From: Mucilaginibacter sabulilitoris
GTDB lineage: Bacteria > Bacteroidota > Bacteroidia > Sphingobacteriales > Sphingobacteriaceae
Length of the DNA stretch: 64,000 bases
Reading direction: 5' to 3'
NCBI RefSeq assembly: GCF_034262375.1
Contig: NZ_CP139558.1
Coordinates: 3,658,001 to 3,722,000, forward strand
Below, one piece after another: positions 1 through 10,200 of this stretch; positions within the stretch are counted from its first letter, which is position 1, and each line of letters opens with the position of its first letter. Both the position numbers and the translations under genes were made by a program. The notes beneath the pieces were generated by a model. That model did not search any database, was not told the origin of the DNA, and worked only from the letters and a program-made list of their open reading frames with translations.

Positions 1-768
1 AGCAGCCCCGGCGATATTTCCCCCAATAACCAACACCTCCGGTTGCAGTTTTTTTGTCACTTTCAAAAGAAAGGCGCCAAGTCCGTCAGCAAATTCATCG
101 AACACCTGTTTCGCCTGGTCACTTTTTTCAGCCAACGCGGCCAGTTCTTTTACTCCGCCGGTCAGTAACTGATCCCTTAAAGCGGCATATCGCTTTACAA
201 ACCATCGGGTTGAAAAATAGTCGTCCGCGATACTTGATCCGTGCGGATCGCTGCCGAGGTTGAGGTCTTTCGTTATTTTTTCAACTGAAAAAGCCGAACC
301 GAACCCCGTTCCGAGCGTAATTCCTATTACTTTGTTGTAGCCCTTCCCTGCGCCGGCCAGTACCTCGCCCGCTATAGCGCATTCGGCATCGTTCCTGAAG
401 CGTACCCGGTCTGGTTCCATAGCAAGGGCGTCAGCAAGATGTCTTTTAATGTCCATTCCAAATATAGCTTCGTATTTGTCCAAGCCCTTGATATAGGATA
501 TGCCCCTGTCGTAGTCGAAAGGGCCGGGCATCGCTACGGCCAAGCCGGCCAGAGGGTGATCATTTATTTTCATAACCGCTTGTAAACCCATAATCCATCC
601 ATGCAATATTTCTTTTGCAGTACCTTTGCTCATGACCTCAGCGCTGATGACGCTTTCGGGTATCACCGCATTGGTGCTGAAGTTAGCGATGCCTGCTGTC
701 AGGTGTGAGCCCCCGATATCGGCAGTCAATACGTGTGGTGGTGGATGTTGGGTTTGCATAGCAGACAT
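1..768 (-). CDS. ROK-family sugar kinase, 3' end cut by window edge
   Basis: The minus strand is open from an ATG at 768 to the window edge, giving 256 residues without a stop. The product begins MSAMQTQHPPPHVLTADIGG. The phosphate-binding motif DIGGSHLTAG near the N-terminus, the segment VAMPGPFDY and the sequence ITLGTGFGSAF mark a ROK-family protein. These proteins are usually cytoplasmic sugar kinases (glucose, fructose, N-acetylhexosamine), and some are repressors. No HTH precedes the kinase fold, so a kinase is favoured. The zinc-binding region and C-terminus partly lie outside the window. It is divergent from a LacI-type regulator, which probably controls it. Substrate unknown. Confidence 0.85.
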   Translation of the reverse strand, partial: MSAMQTQHPPPHVLTADIGGSHLTAGIANFSTNAVIPESVISAEVMSKGTAKEILHGWIMGLQAVMKINDHPLAGLAVAMPGPFDYDRGISYIKGLDKYEAIFGMDIKRHLADALAMEPDRVRFRNDAECAIAGEVLAGAGKGYNKVIGITLGTGFGSAFSVEKITKDLNLGSDPHGSSIADDYFSTRWFVKRYAALRDQLLTGGVKELAALAEKSDQAKQVFDEFADGLGAFLLKVTKKLQPEVLVIGGNIAGAA

Positions 769-870
769 ATTGCATATTGATCCGGAAAGCTACATTGGCC
801 GGTTGTTTTCCTACCGGAAGGATGGCGTGTCTAAAAGCCTCTTTTATCCTGCGCTGCAATTATAAATAAT

Positions 871-882
871 AAAACCGGTTTT
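871..882. promoter_or_regulatory. Candidate LacI-family operator
   Basis: AAAACCGGTTTT is a perfect 12-bp palindrome with a central CG, the usual form of a LacI/GalR-family operator. It lies in the 180-bp intergenic region between the divergent ROK kinase (start 768) and the LacI-type regulator (start 949). That suggests autoregulation and control of the kinase. Binding is inferred; only the palindrome and its position are seen. Confidence 0.5.
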
Positions 883-948
883 GCAAATCAAAAGCATTAC
901 ATTTGAAAAAAATACTTTTAACTTTCAACCTCAAACAGCCTGTTTTGC

Positions 949-1980
949 ATGAGTAAAAAACTATCGATTAACGACATCGCGAATGAATTACATGTTGCCA
1001 AATCGACCGTGTCATTTATATTAAACGGAAAAGCAAAAGAAAAACGGATCAGTGAGGAACTGACCGAACGTGTGCTGAAGTTTGTGGAAGAGAAGGGTTA
1101 CCGGCCCAATCAGCTTGCCAAAAGCTTGAGTACGGGCAAGACGAAGATGATCTGCCTGCTGGTTGAAAAAATATCGGATTACTTTTTTTCCCACATCGCC
1201 TTCCACCTGGAGGCGCTGGCTTATAAAAATGGTTATAAGATTATTTATTGCAGTACTGAAAATGACCCGGAGAAAACCCGCGAACTAATCAGTTTATTAA
1301 GGGCGCGGCATGTGGACGGTTATATCATCACGCCGCCGCCAGGTATTGAAACGGAAATTCAGGCTTTACTGACTGATGGTTTGCCTGTGGTGCTGTTTGA
1401 CCGTTACCTGCCCGGCATACCGACCGATTATGTGGGCCTCGATAACTACCATGGCACTTATGAGGCCGTTGAATTTTTAGTGAAGGCCTTATCGAAGAGA
1501 ATAGCGCTGGTCACCCTGAATTCCGGTCAGACGCAAATGCTTGAGCGGCGCGACGGCTATATGACGGCGCTTAAAAAATACAAGTTGAAGCCTTTGATTC
1601 TGAAAGTGCCCTTTGAAAACCCTATGGAGACGACAGTAAAGCAGTCGCTTCAGTTTATCAAAGACAATCCCGATATCGATGCTATTATCTTTGCTACCAA
1701 CTATCTCGCACTTAGCGGGATAAAAGCGATAAATGAAGCGGGGCTTCAAATTCCATCGGATATCGGGGTGATCGCTTTCGATGACCACGATGTTTTCCGT
1801 ATTTATAATCCATCGATCAGTGCAATTGCCCAGCCCCTGGATGAGATGGCCAAACAATTATTTAAGATCCTCCTGGACAAACTGGAAAACCGGGTGAGAC
1901 TTAAGGACCTTAGTAAAATTATCATTCAACCTGAACTTATATTAAGAGGGTCCACAACGGATACGCTGGTGCGTAAATAA
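949..1980 (+). CDS. LacI/GalR-family transcriptional regulator
   Basis: This is a 343-residue protein, the normal length for the family. The N-terminal HTH spans about residues 3-50 (SINDIANELHVAKSTVSFIL) and is followed by the hinge YRPNQLAKSLSTGKT. A periplasmic-binding-protein-like effector domain covers about 65-335, with the family segments DGYIITPP, VVLFDRY and GVIAFDDHDVF. It probably represses the divergent ROK kinase gene in response to a sugar; the effector is unknown. The ATG at 949 is chosen because it places the HTH at the very N-terminus. Confidence 0.93.
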   Translation: MSKKLSINDIANELHVAKSTVSFILNGKAKEKRISEELTERVLKFVEEKGYRPNQLAKSLSTGKTKMICLLVEKISDYFFSHIAFHLEALAYKNGYKIIYCSTENDPEKTRELISLLRARHVDGYIITPPPGIETEIQALLTDGLPVVLFDRYLPGIPTDYVGLDNYHGTYEAVEFLVKALSKRIALVTLNSGQTQMLERRDGYMTALKKYKLKPLILKVPFENPMETTVKQSLQFIKDNPDIDAIIFATNYLALSGIKAINEAGLQIPSDIGVIAFDDHDVFRIYNPSISAIAQPLDEMAKQLFKILLDKLENRVRLKDLSKIIIQPELILRGSTTDTLVRK

Positions 1981-2017
1981 TGTTTTTTCAATTTCAGGAA
2001 TACGGGAAAGACGCGGC

Positions 2018-5000
2018 CTACCCTTCCTTTGGCTTTGATTTTAATGCGGAAAAAGCATTAAGAACTATCGGAACACCAGTTGTAACAATAGCCAGATATT
2101 TTAATAATGTGGAATAGGTTTCTTTTTGTGAAGTAAATAAGAAAACTAATACAGCCAGGATCAATAGCAGGAGCGGTGTTTTTAGCTTGCTCCAGTTACC
2201 GGTATCTTTTATTTGTTCCTGGATTTGCAGGGCCTCCGCATGTCCTATCGCCGTCAATATGAAATTACGGAATTCATTGTTGAATATTTTCAGGATATTG
2301 TATTCCCGTATGATCAAGCCTTTACTGATGAGCAGCGTCAGGTTATAATCGTCATAAGGGTTTACTAATCCATCCTCTGCCAGATCGTATAAAAGGAATT
2401 TTTCTTCTTTGGTTAATGATTGCCAAACATACATGTAAAAATAATGCGAGGTTACACCTAATTTGGCAGATAACGATTCCCCATCGACGGATCCGGGGGC
2501 TTTCTTGTCCTTCTCCTTCATGATAGTAAGCACAGGTTTACGGAGCCTTTGAAGGAAATGACTGTTCCGGGTTTCATATAAGAGCATCTTCTCCCATTCC
2601 GGAGTATCCTTAGTAAAATTAAGTTCGCAGTTTTTCAGTCTTTCGATCGCAATATTAAAATGCCCCAAAAGTACGTGCCATCTTTCCAAATCATGCTCCG
2701 GCTGACGGTCGCTTGTTGTATTTTCGTTGTTTTGCTGGTTTAGCGAGTCCAAAAAATTTACCGGATGGACAGTGGATATCACCAATAGCTTGCTTTTGTT
2801 TTTCTGGAGCAGCGATTCCAGAAAGTTAAGTTTGAGATTGTTGGTCTTGGTGTTTTTGATATCATATTCGAAATGATTGATAATGATCAGTTGATATTTC
2901 TCCTTATCCATTTCGGTTAAAATATCATCCCAAACCCCATTTTCCCCATCATTTGGGAGCAGGATCATATCCGCGATAAAAAAGGTGTCCAAACTGGGAT
3001 CTTGCGGGTTATAAATGATTGGATCGCCATTTTTTCCGTTAATAGCGGACTTTTCTATGAGTTTTTTAACTTTTGTCAGTTTACCCGACCCGGGAGACCC
3101 AATCAGGAACACCAGGGGATTCAATTCGTCATGGGTCAGCAGCAGCGAATCAATATCATCCCAATAAGTTTCGGAAGTAAGGTTCAGTGCAAATAGCTTT
3201 CGCAGGACATGGTGAAGTACGAACCAAAACCCTCCCAACGCGCTCAAAAAAATCAGCCAATATACTAAACCGCTAAACCATTCCTCCGGATCAAACGGAT
3301 TCGGCAGCCGGTATAGCAGCGAAGTGGAAGCGACATAAAAGCGACTATTCGTTTTATAGTGAAAATACGACTCGCCGCGGCCTTGGGCAAACAAGCTGCT
3401 ATATATTCTTGAACTATCCGCCGCATTGTGATCAAGTTCTTTAATTTCCGGGATCAATTCATCCGCGCCGATCATTAATTTATTAAATAGCCAGCTGGAA
3501 TATACTTCATCGGACGCCCTGCGGATATTGGGATTACCGCTGAAAGTTTCCGCTTTATCGACCCAAATACTATCAAAATAAATTTTGTTTAAGTTTAACT
3601 TGTCTAATGACTGACTGGTATCTTTCTGGATACTTTTGACAAACTCCGTGTGCCGGTACCGGGTAACCAGTTTCACTTCATAAATGGACGTCGCGATAAA
3701 AAATGCCACTACCGGCAGTCCGCTGGTAACGATCAGCCGGGTAAAAATCATCAGGGAAAAACTACAGCTATAGTCCCAGGTGGTAGTCTTTTTTAACCAA
3801 TCCGCATTTTCGCCCCGACGGTAAATTTTCGGGATCGCGAGCAGCAAAAGACCAAAAGCAAGCTGAAAAATGGCGACTGGCAGATAATCGGTAAGCCGGG
3901 CAGCATATACATTTAATATAATAGTAATGATGAGTAAAGCCGTCAGTGCATTCTTTTTCAATATCGCCGATGGTTTATCATGGTCTTTTTGATAAACCTT
4001 TCTGTAAAGATAGTTGAGAAAACAGGTGATCATCGTCGCGGTGATCAGGAGGATGAACAAGTATTGCAGAAACGTCGTCCAGTAGTATATCGCGATCAGC
4101 AAAATGATGGCCCCGATATTTCCGGCCGCGGCGATATTATATTGCTTGTGAAAGTGCTCATTTGGCCCGATCCAGGAAATATCGAAATATTGTTTCTGGT
4201 AATAACGCTTTTTATAAGAGACGATAAACACGATCAGGAATTCTGCAGCCAGGAGGAGAAAAAAGCCAAAAAGCATGAAGTAGCTGAAACAGAAGTTATT
4301 AATATCCCGGATACCTGAAAAAGTATGATCTTCGAGGATAACCAGATAGTAGGGCAAACCCTTAATCGGAGAAACAAAAGCGTTATAATCTTTGCCGGCG
4401 TAGCCAGTCATGAAAAATACATCGTTCCTGGCTTCGATCGCCGCTTTCAGGACAGTGTGATTGGAGAATTCGCTGAAGAGATTTTCGTTGAGTTGCCTGG
4501 AAGCGTTTTGATGATATAGCACCTGGCCTTGTTCATTGACAACCGCGTACAGAAAACCGGCTGGCAGTACATCGTGTTCAAAGCAACTCAGATTAAAAGC
4601 CACGGCTATATAAGGAATAGCATCTTTAAACATGGATTTTTTCGCCATTACCGTTGTAAACTTCCCCGTTGTCCAGGAAACCACCTGCTCCAGGGTAAAT
4701 TCCGCCCGGACGTTATCTTTCAGATAATAAGGATTGCCATCTTTCAGACTAAGATAATAGGCCCGGTTGGAAAAGTCCCCGGGTGGAGAAGATACGGCTT
4801 CGGGCGCCCAGTTGTAAATTTCCATACCATTTTTATCCAGGGCGTAGACCTGGTTAATACTGATTTTTTTGGCAAGCTGCTTCAGGCCTGTGCCAAAACT
4901 GTCAGTTACCATTTTGGAATTAAGATTGGCTTGTTTTTTCTGATTGATCAGGATATCTGCCTCCTCCAATGCACAGTATGTTTTTTCGATCTCGGAAGTA

Positions 5001-5980
5001 AAAGCATGTTTGATATGGTCAGAAAGTGCTTTGCCGGATATCTTTGTATCAGCAGCACCTCGTCTCCGGTTATTTGAATTATAAGAAAAAAAAGCAAAAA
5101 AGAGGATGGACATCAATAGCATCGACACGCCAAAGGAGAATAGGCCATCAGCCCAGGTGAGCCGGTCCTTGTTGCCGATCTGGTAAAGCTTGATCCAAGG
5201 CAGCGAAATGATGCCCGCCATCGCGATCGTGAGCAAAAAAAGCACACCCGCTTCAGGCAATTTGTTTTTTTCGGCATCATAGTTTTCCTTGGTTAACAGG
5301 CCAGCAATGACAATCGAAGAAGTTGTATTCAGGTTCAATTGCTGCATAAAAAGTTTGTAGGCAGTACCGCTGATCGTTACATTCTTAATCTGTCCTTTTG
5401 CGAAACCGGTTTTTTCTATTTTTAAAGAGTCGTTTGTTATGGTAGTAATTCCGCTTGGAAATGTTTGCTGGATGACCTTCGTATCATTAAAAATAATATA
5501 CTCGTTAAAAATATCTTTTGAGAGCAGTGGATCCATGAACTGTTTCAGGGTATAGGTCATATTAACGCGGACGTTTTTATTGCTCAGCCGTATGATAAGC
5601 TCAGTATTGTTAAACTCGACGGCAGAACTATCCGCCTTACGATCAACACGTTTATAATACTTACCGGATGTATCGATGCTTAAAGCGAAGTTTTCCCTTG
5701 GATAGTTGTCGATATACTGTCTGACTGCGGCGCTGTCATATGCCGTGTCATTTTTTATATAAGCATTACTCAGCGTCCTGAGCAGCGCGAAGGAGTTATC
5801 TATTTTTCGGGCGATGTTATTTTCAATGTTCTGGAGGCCCCGGTATTGTTTTTCTTCTAATTCTCGCTGGCGATCGGGAACATACTTTAAGAAATAAACA
5901 GACCCGACCGCGATTAAAAACAATACGGTGACCATAACCACCCTTTGATTACGGCTGAAGGAAAAAAGATTGCTTAACAT
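2018..5980 (-). CDS. Large membrane protein with two sensor-like loops and a degenerate P-loop module
   Basis: I do not recognise a named family for this 1320-residue protein. A membrane segment at about 13-33 is followed by an extracytoplasmic domain (34-243), two membrane segments (about 245-262 and 282-300) and a second extracytoplasmic, Cache-like domain (about 302-562; it contains the stretch VYALDKNGMEIYNW). More membrane segments follow at about 565-588, 620-655, 680-715, 743-765 and 905-930. A cytoplasmic module then carries the P-loop-like motif GSPGSGKLT (961-969) and a Walker-B-like LIIINHFE (N at 1035). A final hydrophobic hairpin closes the C-terminus. The residue after the P-loop lysine is Leu, not Ser/Thr, and the Walker B acid is Asn, so NTP hydrolysis is doubtful. 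A membrane receptor or signalling role is inferred from layout only. Confidence 0.85.
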   Translation of the reverse strand: MLSNLFSFSRNQRVVMVTVLFLIAVGSVYFLKYVPDRQRELEEKQYRGLQNIENNIARKIDNSFALLRTLSNAYIKNDTAYDSAAVRQYIDNYPRENFALSIDTSGKYYKRVDRKADSSAVEFNNTELIIRLSNKNVRVNMTYTLKQFMDPLLSKDIFNEYIIFNDTKVIQQTFPSGITTITNDSLKIEKTGFAKGQIKNVTISGTAYKLFMQQLNLNTTSSIVIAGLLTKENYDAEKNKLPEAGVLFLLTIAMAGIISLPWIKLYQIGNKDRLTWADGLFSFGVSMLLMSILFFAFFSYNSNNRRRGAADTKISGKALSDHIKHAFTSEIEKTYCALEEADILINQKKQANLNSKMVTDSFGTGLKQLAKKISINQVYALDKNGMEIYNWAPEAVSSPPGDFSNRAYYLSLKDGNPYYLKDNVRAEFTLEQVVSWTTGKFTTVMAKKSMFKDAIPYIAVAFNLSCFEHDVLPAGFLYAVVNEQGQVLYHQNASRQLNENLFSEFSNHTVLKAAIEARNDVFFMTGYAGKDYNAFVSPIKGLPYYLVILEDHTFSGIRDINNFCFSYFMLFGFFLLLAAEFLIVFIVSYKKRYYQKQYFDISWIGPNEHFHKQYNIAAAGNIGAIILLIAIYYWTTFLQYLFILLITATMITCFLNYLYRKVYQKDHDKPSAILKKNALTALLIITIILNVYAARLTDYLPVAIFQLAFGLLLLAIPKIYRRGENADWLKKTTTWDYSCSFSLMIFTRLIVTSGLPVVAFFIATSIYEVKLVTRYRHTEFVKSIQKDTSQSLDKLNLNKIYFDSIWVDKAETFSGNPNIRRASDEVYSSWLFNKLMIGADELIPEIKELDHNAADSSRIYSSLFAQGRGESYFHYKTNSRFYVASTSLLYRLPNPFDPEEWFSGLVYWLIFLSALGGFWFVLHHVLRKLFALNLTSETYWDDIDSLLLTHDELNPLVFLIGSPGSGKLTKVKKLIEKSAINGKNGDPIIYNPQDPSLDTFFIADMILLPNDGENGVWDDILTEMDKEKYQLIIINHFEYDIKNTKTNNLKLNFLESLLQKNKSKLLVISTVHPVNFLDSLNQQNNENTTSDRQPEHDLERWHVLLGHFNIAIERLKNCELNFTKDTPEWEKMLLYETRNSHFLQRLRKPVLTIMKEKDKKAPGSVDGESLSAKLGVTSHYFYMYVWQSLTKEEKFLLYDLAEDGLVNPYDDYNLTLLISKGLIIREYNILKIFNNEFRNFILTAIGHAEALQIQEQIKDTGNWSKLKTPLLLLILAVLVFLFTSQKETYSTLLKYLAIVTTGVPIVLNAFSALKSKPKEG

Positions 5981-6248
5981 ATGGAATCAGGATAGGATTT
6001 ATTGAAAATATATGCTGGCCGGATTTTACCCGTGAATGCGTATGCCTTCGAAACAGTTAACGTTTAATAATAAAGGGAGTCTTTTATTGTCCATGATGAG
6101 TTGGTTTAAGTTGACTTATCATAAAATTGAAGTGATTGGAAATTGCAATTCTCTGGTTTTCAATAAATTTACAATAATAAATCTTAAAAACTAATTCGTA
6201 AAACCACGGATATAAAAGCGTAGTTCTACGTTATTTGGGCGAAAATCT

Positions 6249-6491
6249 TCACCGATCCGTTCGTTTGATCAGCTCAATTATTTTGGGATCACGCGCCTTG
6301 TCCAACGCGGTTTTACCGTCAAACGACTTGAAATCTATATCAACGCCGTAATCAATGAGGATAGCCGCATATTTATAGGAACCTATTTCGCAGGCGTGCA
6401 TAAAAGCGGTATAGCGGGCGGCATCAGGATAGTTTTTGGCGGCTTCATTGCCGAGGAGAACTTTTTGATGCAGATAAATCTCTTTTTTCAA
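6249..6491 (-). CDS. Ankyrin-repeat protein fragment, probably 5'-truncated
   Basis: The 80-residue product carries one clear ankyrin unit plus a partial one (TAFMHACEIGSYKYAAILI and DFKSFDGKTALDKA), a protein-interaction fold. The only available start is TTG at 6491. The same frame stays open upstream to 6572 with helical, charged sequence but contains no ATG, so the real 5' end has probably been lost. The open frame stops exactly where the opposite-strand SRAP-like remnant begins (about 6569), which suggests a deletion junction. It may be expressed as a small protein or be a relic. Confidence 0.5.
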   Translation of the reverse strand: MKKEIYLHQKVLLGNEAAKNYPDAARYTAFMHACEIGSYKYAAILIDYGVDIDFKSFDGKTALDKARDPKIIELIKRTDR

Positions 6492-6568
6492 TAGTACAAC
6501 TTCCAGTTTTAGCTGTGCCTTTTTCGATAAAAGATTGATGCTTTCAATTTGCTCTTCTGCTACCTTAG

Positions 6569-7129
6569 TCTGTCAGCACTTATACGGCTAAGGGCAATGC
6601 CGCAGGCAATCCGGGCCCGATGCTGCCGGTGGTTACGGACGTTATGCCGGAAAAGGTACAGGAATACCGCTGGGGGCTACTTTCGCTGGAGGATGACTGG
6701 CCGCACAGTAAAAATAAACATGCGCGGATCGAATCATTGTTTTTAGTGCCGCTTTGGAAGGAGCTGGCGGGCCGCAAGCATTGAGTGGTACGTATCCAGG
6801 CCTATTTCGAATATAACCCGGTGCGAAACATGACGTATAAAATCGAGCGCACGGACGGTCAGCCTTTTTACATCGTAGGGTTATGGGATATTTGGTTTGA
6901 TATTAAGACGGGCGTATTACTGCCTAATTTTACGATGATCACGATGCCGCCGAATGCAAAGATAAGTGAGGTACACGACCGGATGCCGGCTATTTTGGAG
7001 CGCGGCGATATTAAGCATTGGATCAACCGGAATTTATCTGGTGAGGAGCGTGTGTGGTATCTGCGCGGCAGTCCCTGCGCTTCCGAAAACCTGGACATTA
7101 GTATCTATAAAGATCATCGGGCTCAGTGA
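6569..7129 (+). pseudogene. SRAP (YedK/HMCES-like) protein remnant, N-terminus lost and internal stop
   Basis: One frame reads PMLPVVTDVMPEKVQEYRWG, then NKHARIESLF, an in-frame TGA (6782-6784), and then VVRIQAYFEYN, FYIVGLWDIW and EVHDRMPAILERGD. This order matches SRAP-domain proteins, which crosslink to abasic DNA through an N-terminal Cys2. That family has the motifs RWGL, NARxE, a YFE-type catalytic glutamate and HDRMP. The N-terminal MCGR segment with the catalytic cysteine is absent, because the frame is blocked by TAG at 6566, and the TGA splits the rest. A 114-residue product from GTG 6785 is possible but would lack the active cysteine. Confidence 0.7.
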
Positions 7130-7272
7130 CGGGGCAATCTAGTTTTTTTTCAGCCTGGCGCTTGTTAATCAGGCCCCGTATGCAACTTGTTGAAAGGGGA
7201 TTCGTATACAACAAATCAATCCGTTTGTTTACCTGTTGTCTGTGAGGCTTATATTTAACATTTATATTTTTA

Positions 7273-10200
7273 ATGATTAGGACCCGGGCGCTTGTCCACC
7301 TGTTTAGATTTGTCGTGCTTTTGGTATGGTTAATGATACCGGTTGCGTGTTTTGCGCAACATCAGAGTCTTAAATTCGAACATATAGGCACAAGAGCGGG
7401 ATTATCGCAAATTGATGTAAGCTGCATCGTCCAGGACAGCCGGGGATTTATGTGGATTGGAACCGGAAACGGGTTGAACAGGTATGACGGTTACAAATTT
7501 ATCAGCTATCATCATGACCCTGAGGATAGCAACTCCCTTAGTAATGACGTCATCAGTGATATTGTAGTTGACCACACCGGCAATATATGGGTAGCCACAA
7601 AAAGTGGTTTAAACAAGCTGGAAATAAAATCCGGGCGCTTCTCCAGGTATCTCCATAATGATAAAGCCCCTCATAGTTTAGCAGCTAATACCATTAATAA
7701 GATTGCCCTTGATTTTAAAGATAATTTATGGATCGCCACACAGAGCGGGGGCCTGGACTATTTTGATCGCAAAAAAGGTATGTTTCAGCACCATGTCCAC
7801 CAGAAGGCCAACGCGCTTAGTCTGAGCAATAACAATGTGCTGGCTATACAGCAGGATTCGCAGCACCATCTTTGGGTAGGGACCGCGTCGGGGAGATTAG
7901 AACTTTATCAGCCTGCTCAAAATGCGTTTTTGAAATTCGGACAGGGTACCGGAAACCCCATCACCTGTATTTATGAAGACAAATCCCGCGTTTTGTTTTT
8001 GGGTACCGAATCCACGGGCGTCTTTCGTTTTGATATCCGCGATAAGATATTCAGTCATCTTAAAAATATACCAAAAACTACAGGCGATAAGTCCGTAAAT
8101 ACCATCAACAGTTTGAGTGAAGATGACCTGGGCAACCTTTGGGTCGGTATGGAGCATGGAGGGCTGGCGGTGCTGGATAAAACCACGAGTGCATTTTATC
8201 TATATCAGCATGATGAAATAGATGAAAACAGCATAAGAGGTACCAATATCAACGCGCTTTGTAAAGATAAGTCGGGTAACATGTGGTTGGGCGCTTTTGG
8301 CGGGGGAGTTAATTTATATAAAAAAACAGTCGCCAGTTTTCCGATGTACCGGCATAATTCGTCGGCCGGGAGTTTGTCTAACAATTTCGTGCTGAATATT
8401 TTCGAGGATAAAGACAAGCACATCTGGTTGGGGACAGATGGGGGCGGGCTTGACCTGTTCGATCGTGGGAAAGGAACTTTTAGCCACTACCGGCAACAGC
8501 CTGTGGGTAAAAACGGCATAGCCGGTAATTATATTATTACAATGAACCAGGCTGATGATGGCCGCTTATGGATAGGTACCTGGGGAGATGGCCTGAGTAT
8601 ATATGATCCGAAGACTCATCTATTCCAAAATCTAAAAAAAGAACCCGATAACCCACAAGGCATCGGCGGCAACAATATCTATAGTATTATTCAGACAAAA
8701 GATAAAAAGACATGGCTCGGCACGTTTAACGACGGCCTGGACTGTTATGATCCCGCGACTGGTCAATTTAAACACTTCAGGTACAGTACAGATAACCCTG
8801 ACGGTATTGGCAGCGACAGGATTTACGATTTATGCGAGGACCATTTGGGTAACTTATGGATCGGAACAAATGATGCGGGCCTCGACCTTTTGGATCGCAA
8901 AACTGGCAAGTTCAGCCATTTTGAGCACAGTGACCATGCGAACAGCTTGAGTAACAATACGGTAACTGATATTTTGGAGGACAGCAGGGGAAATCTGTGG
9001 TTGTGCACCATAGGCGGATTGAATTTGCTGGATGTGGCCAGCCGGCACTTTACGGTTTTTACGATAAAAAGTGGTTTACCAAGTGATGTAATATACGCTA
9101 TTAAAGAAGATGATGGCGGCGATCTCTGGATAAGCACTAACAGCGGCCTGTCAAAATATGACCGAACAAAAAAAAACTTTACCAATTATACCATTGAAGA
9201 TGGTTTGCAGGGTGATGAGTTTAAACCCCATGCCGCGTTAAAAAGCAGCGATGGCCAGTTGTTTTTTGGGGGCACAAATGGCTTTAACGCTTTTTATCCG
9301 TCTCGTGTATTAAAACCAGCGGGTTTTCTCCCTTTAACGGTTACCTCCATCCAGGTTTTTAATAAGCCCCTGGCTCCTGCAAGGGATAAGACGGATCCTT
9401 CTCCCTTAAAGCAAGACATTGCCGATGCGAAAAAAATTACCCTGAGCTATAAGCAATCTTTCTTTTCGCTCGAATATGCCGCATTAGATTACGGTACGGC
9501 TGATAAAAAGCAATATGCTTTTAAACTGGACGGGTTTGATGAAGACTGGAACTATGTGGGGGCACGGAATACGGCATTTTACACCAATATACCTGCCGGA
9601 AAATACTTGTTTAAAATCAAATACCGGAACAATTGGGGGCTTTGGTCGCCGGTAAAGACGGCGCTGCAGATTACGATTGTGCCGCCGTTCTGGCTTACCT
9701 GGTGGTTTAAGTTTTTGATTTTGTTTTGCATAGGCATCGCTCTGTATTCCAGCAACCGGTACCGGATGCGCGTCAATAAATTGCGGCAGCAGGTTCTGGA
9801 ACGACAGGTTAGGGAACGAACGAAGCTGTTGGACCGCAAGACTATCGACGAACACCGCGCCCGGGAAGAGGCGGAGCAGGCCCGGGAAGAAGCGGAACAG
9901 GCTAACGTTGCTAAAAGCCTTTTCCTGGCCACGATGAGCCACGAGATACGGACGCCTATGAATGGTGTACTGGGAATGGCGGCGCTTTTATCCGGTACCT
10001 CCCTGACCCCTGAGCAGCAGGAATATACGGAGACGATCAAAAACAGCGGCGACGCGTTATTAGCAGTCATCAACGACATTTTGGACTTTTCTAAAATAGA
10101 AGCCGGACACATGGAACTCGATTCGCAGGACTTTCACCTGCAAAATTGCGTGGAAGGGGCCATTGACGTTTTTGCAGATAGCATAGCCCGGAAAAACCTG

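Noticed and set aside
626..865. 79-codon plus-strand frame
   Set aside because: Mostly antisense to the ROK kinase gene and without protein-like features.
3980..5077. Three plus-strand frames of 64-182 codons
   Set aside because: Shadows of the 1320-residue minus-strand gene, whose membrane and loop pattern is clearly coding.
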